A stretch of 64,000 bases of DNA from Desulfomicrobium orale DSM 12838 (lineage in GTDB: Bacteria; Desulfobacterota; Desulfovibrionia; Desulfovibrionales; Desulfomicrobiaceae), in contig NZ_CP014230.1 of assembly GCF_001553625.1 (NCBI RefSeq), positions 496,001 through 560,000 of the forward strand. Reading direction: 5' to 3'. Numbering within the stretch: position 1 is the first letter of the stretch; the number at the start of each line of letters is the position of its first letter. A program made the translations under genes and the position numbers. Below are positions 63,544-64,000 of the stretch, one piece after another. The notes below the pieces were generated by a model. It worked only from the letters and a program-made list of their open reading frames with translations. It ran no database searches and was not told the origin of the DNA.

Positions 63544-64000
63544 AACGCATGCTCTTTTTTCTGCTTTTTCTCGCCCTTCCCGCCACCCTTCAGGCCGAAG
63601 CGCGTGTTGTGGCCTCCACCGGATGGGCCGCCGCCCTGGCCCGCGCGGCCGGAGCGGAACAGGTGCCGGTCATCGCCCCGGAAAATCTGCAGCATCCGCC
63701 GGATTACGATCCCAAGCCGTCGGATCTGCTCAAGGTGCGCGGCGCGGATTTCGTTCTGCTTGGAGGCTTCGAAGGCTTTGCCCAGCGTCTGCGGGACGCC
63801 GCCGGCGGTACCGCCCGGATAGTGAAGGTGCGCCTGAACAACAGCCCCCAGACTGTCCGCGAGGAAGTGCTGCGCTTGGGTGAGCTTTTCGGAACCCAGG
63901 ACAGGGCCGCCGCTTTCGTCCGGGAATTCGACCGGGAATACGCCCGCCTCGCAGGAGAGTTGCGGCAACATTTCGCGGCCAGAGGCAAGCGGGCCGTGGC
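63540..64000 (+). CDS. Periplasmic metal-binding protein of the ABC transporter (3' end cut off)
   Basis: The start ATG 63540 overlaps the permease stop (ATGA) and the frame is open to the window end, so the gene is partial (about 153 residues visible). A signal peptide (KRMLFFLLFLALPATLQAEA) is followed by RVVASTGWAAALARAAGAEQVPVIAPENLQHPPDYDPKPSDLLKVRGADFVLLGGFEGF, which fits the ZnuA/TroA cluster A-1 layout (DYxPxPSD, then the NG/GG strand), though the usual His-rich loop is not seen. Metal specificity cannot be read. Confidence 0.8.
   Translation, partial: MKRMLFFLLFLALPATLQAEARVVASTGWAAALARAAGAEQVPVIAPENLQHPPDYDPKPSDLLKVRGADFVLLGGFEGFAQRLRDAAGGTARIVKVRLNNSPQTVREEVLRLGELFGTQDRAAAFVREFDREYARLAGELRQHFAARGKRAV

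Overview
The window looks like chromosomal DNA of a GC-rich deltaproteobacterium, most likely a sulfate reducer of the Desulfovibrionales. The reasons are the division/cell-wall cluster running from mraZ to ftsZ and followed by a radical SAM gene, a Wzy-type polysaccharide locus with a sigma-54 regulator, a SulP transporter, and CbiB. This placement is inference from gene content; no rRNA is present to confirm it.

Layout. 1-7.5 kb holds housekeeping genes: the 3' end of trmFO, cbiB, trmL, two dTDP-rhamnose genes (rfbB, rfbD), grpE, a CoA-binding protein and two uncharacterised proteins. 7.6-31.7 kb is one long leftward polysaccharide locus. Its promoter-proximal part (31.7-26 kb) encodes export and length control: an export porin, an outer-membrane barrel, a Wzz-like protein, a tyrosine-kinase-like ATPase and an ExeA-like ATPase. 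Its middle (26-13.9 kb) is AT-rich and strain-specific: a secreted DUF4091-like protein, a decayed pyruvyltransferase, Wzx flippase, Wzy polymerase, glycosyltransferases and an acetyltransferase. The middle is invaded by four insertion sequences (two IS4-family copies, one IS5, one IS1595 split by an IS4 copy). Its distal part (13.8-7.6 kb) is GC-rich again: a bi-domain oxidoreductase, a heparinase-like protein, a glycosyltransferase and WecB. A rightward sigma-54-type regulator (32.3-33.8 kb) is divergent from the locus.

33.9-51.5 kb is the dcw cluster, transcribed leftward: mraZ, rsmH, ftsL, ftsI, murE, murF, mraY, murD, ftsW, murG, murC, ftsQ, ftsA, ftsZ, then a radical SAM gene. Many junctions are 4-base stop/start overlaps. 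MraZ-type repeats sit upstream of mraZ. No murB or ddl lies between murC and ftsQ.

51.8-59.2 kb holds transport and catabolism: an NhaC antiporter, a SulP transporter, and an APC permease with a methylmalonate-semialdehyde-type dehydrogenase under a likely AraC regulator. 59.4-64 kb is a rightward outer-to-inner-membrane uptake operon: a TonB receptor (frameshifted as written), a methyltransferase, and a metal-type ABC ATPase, permease and binding protein, the last cut by the window end.

Most interesting: the polysaccharide core is flanked by two directly repeated IS4 copies, has a glycosyltransferase switched out of frame at a G8 tract, and contains a pyruvyltransferase pseudogene. Together these suggest a surface glycan that is being switched or lost.
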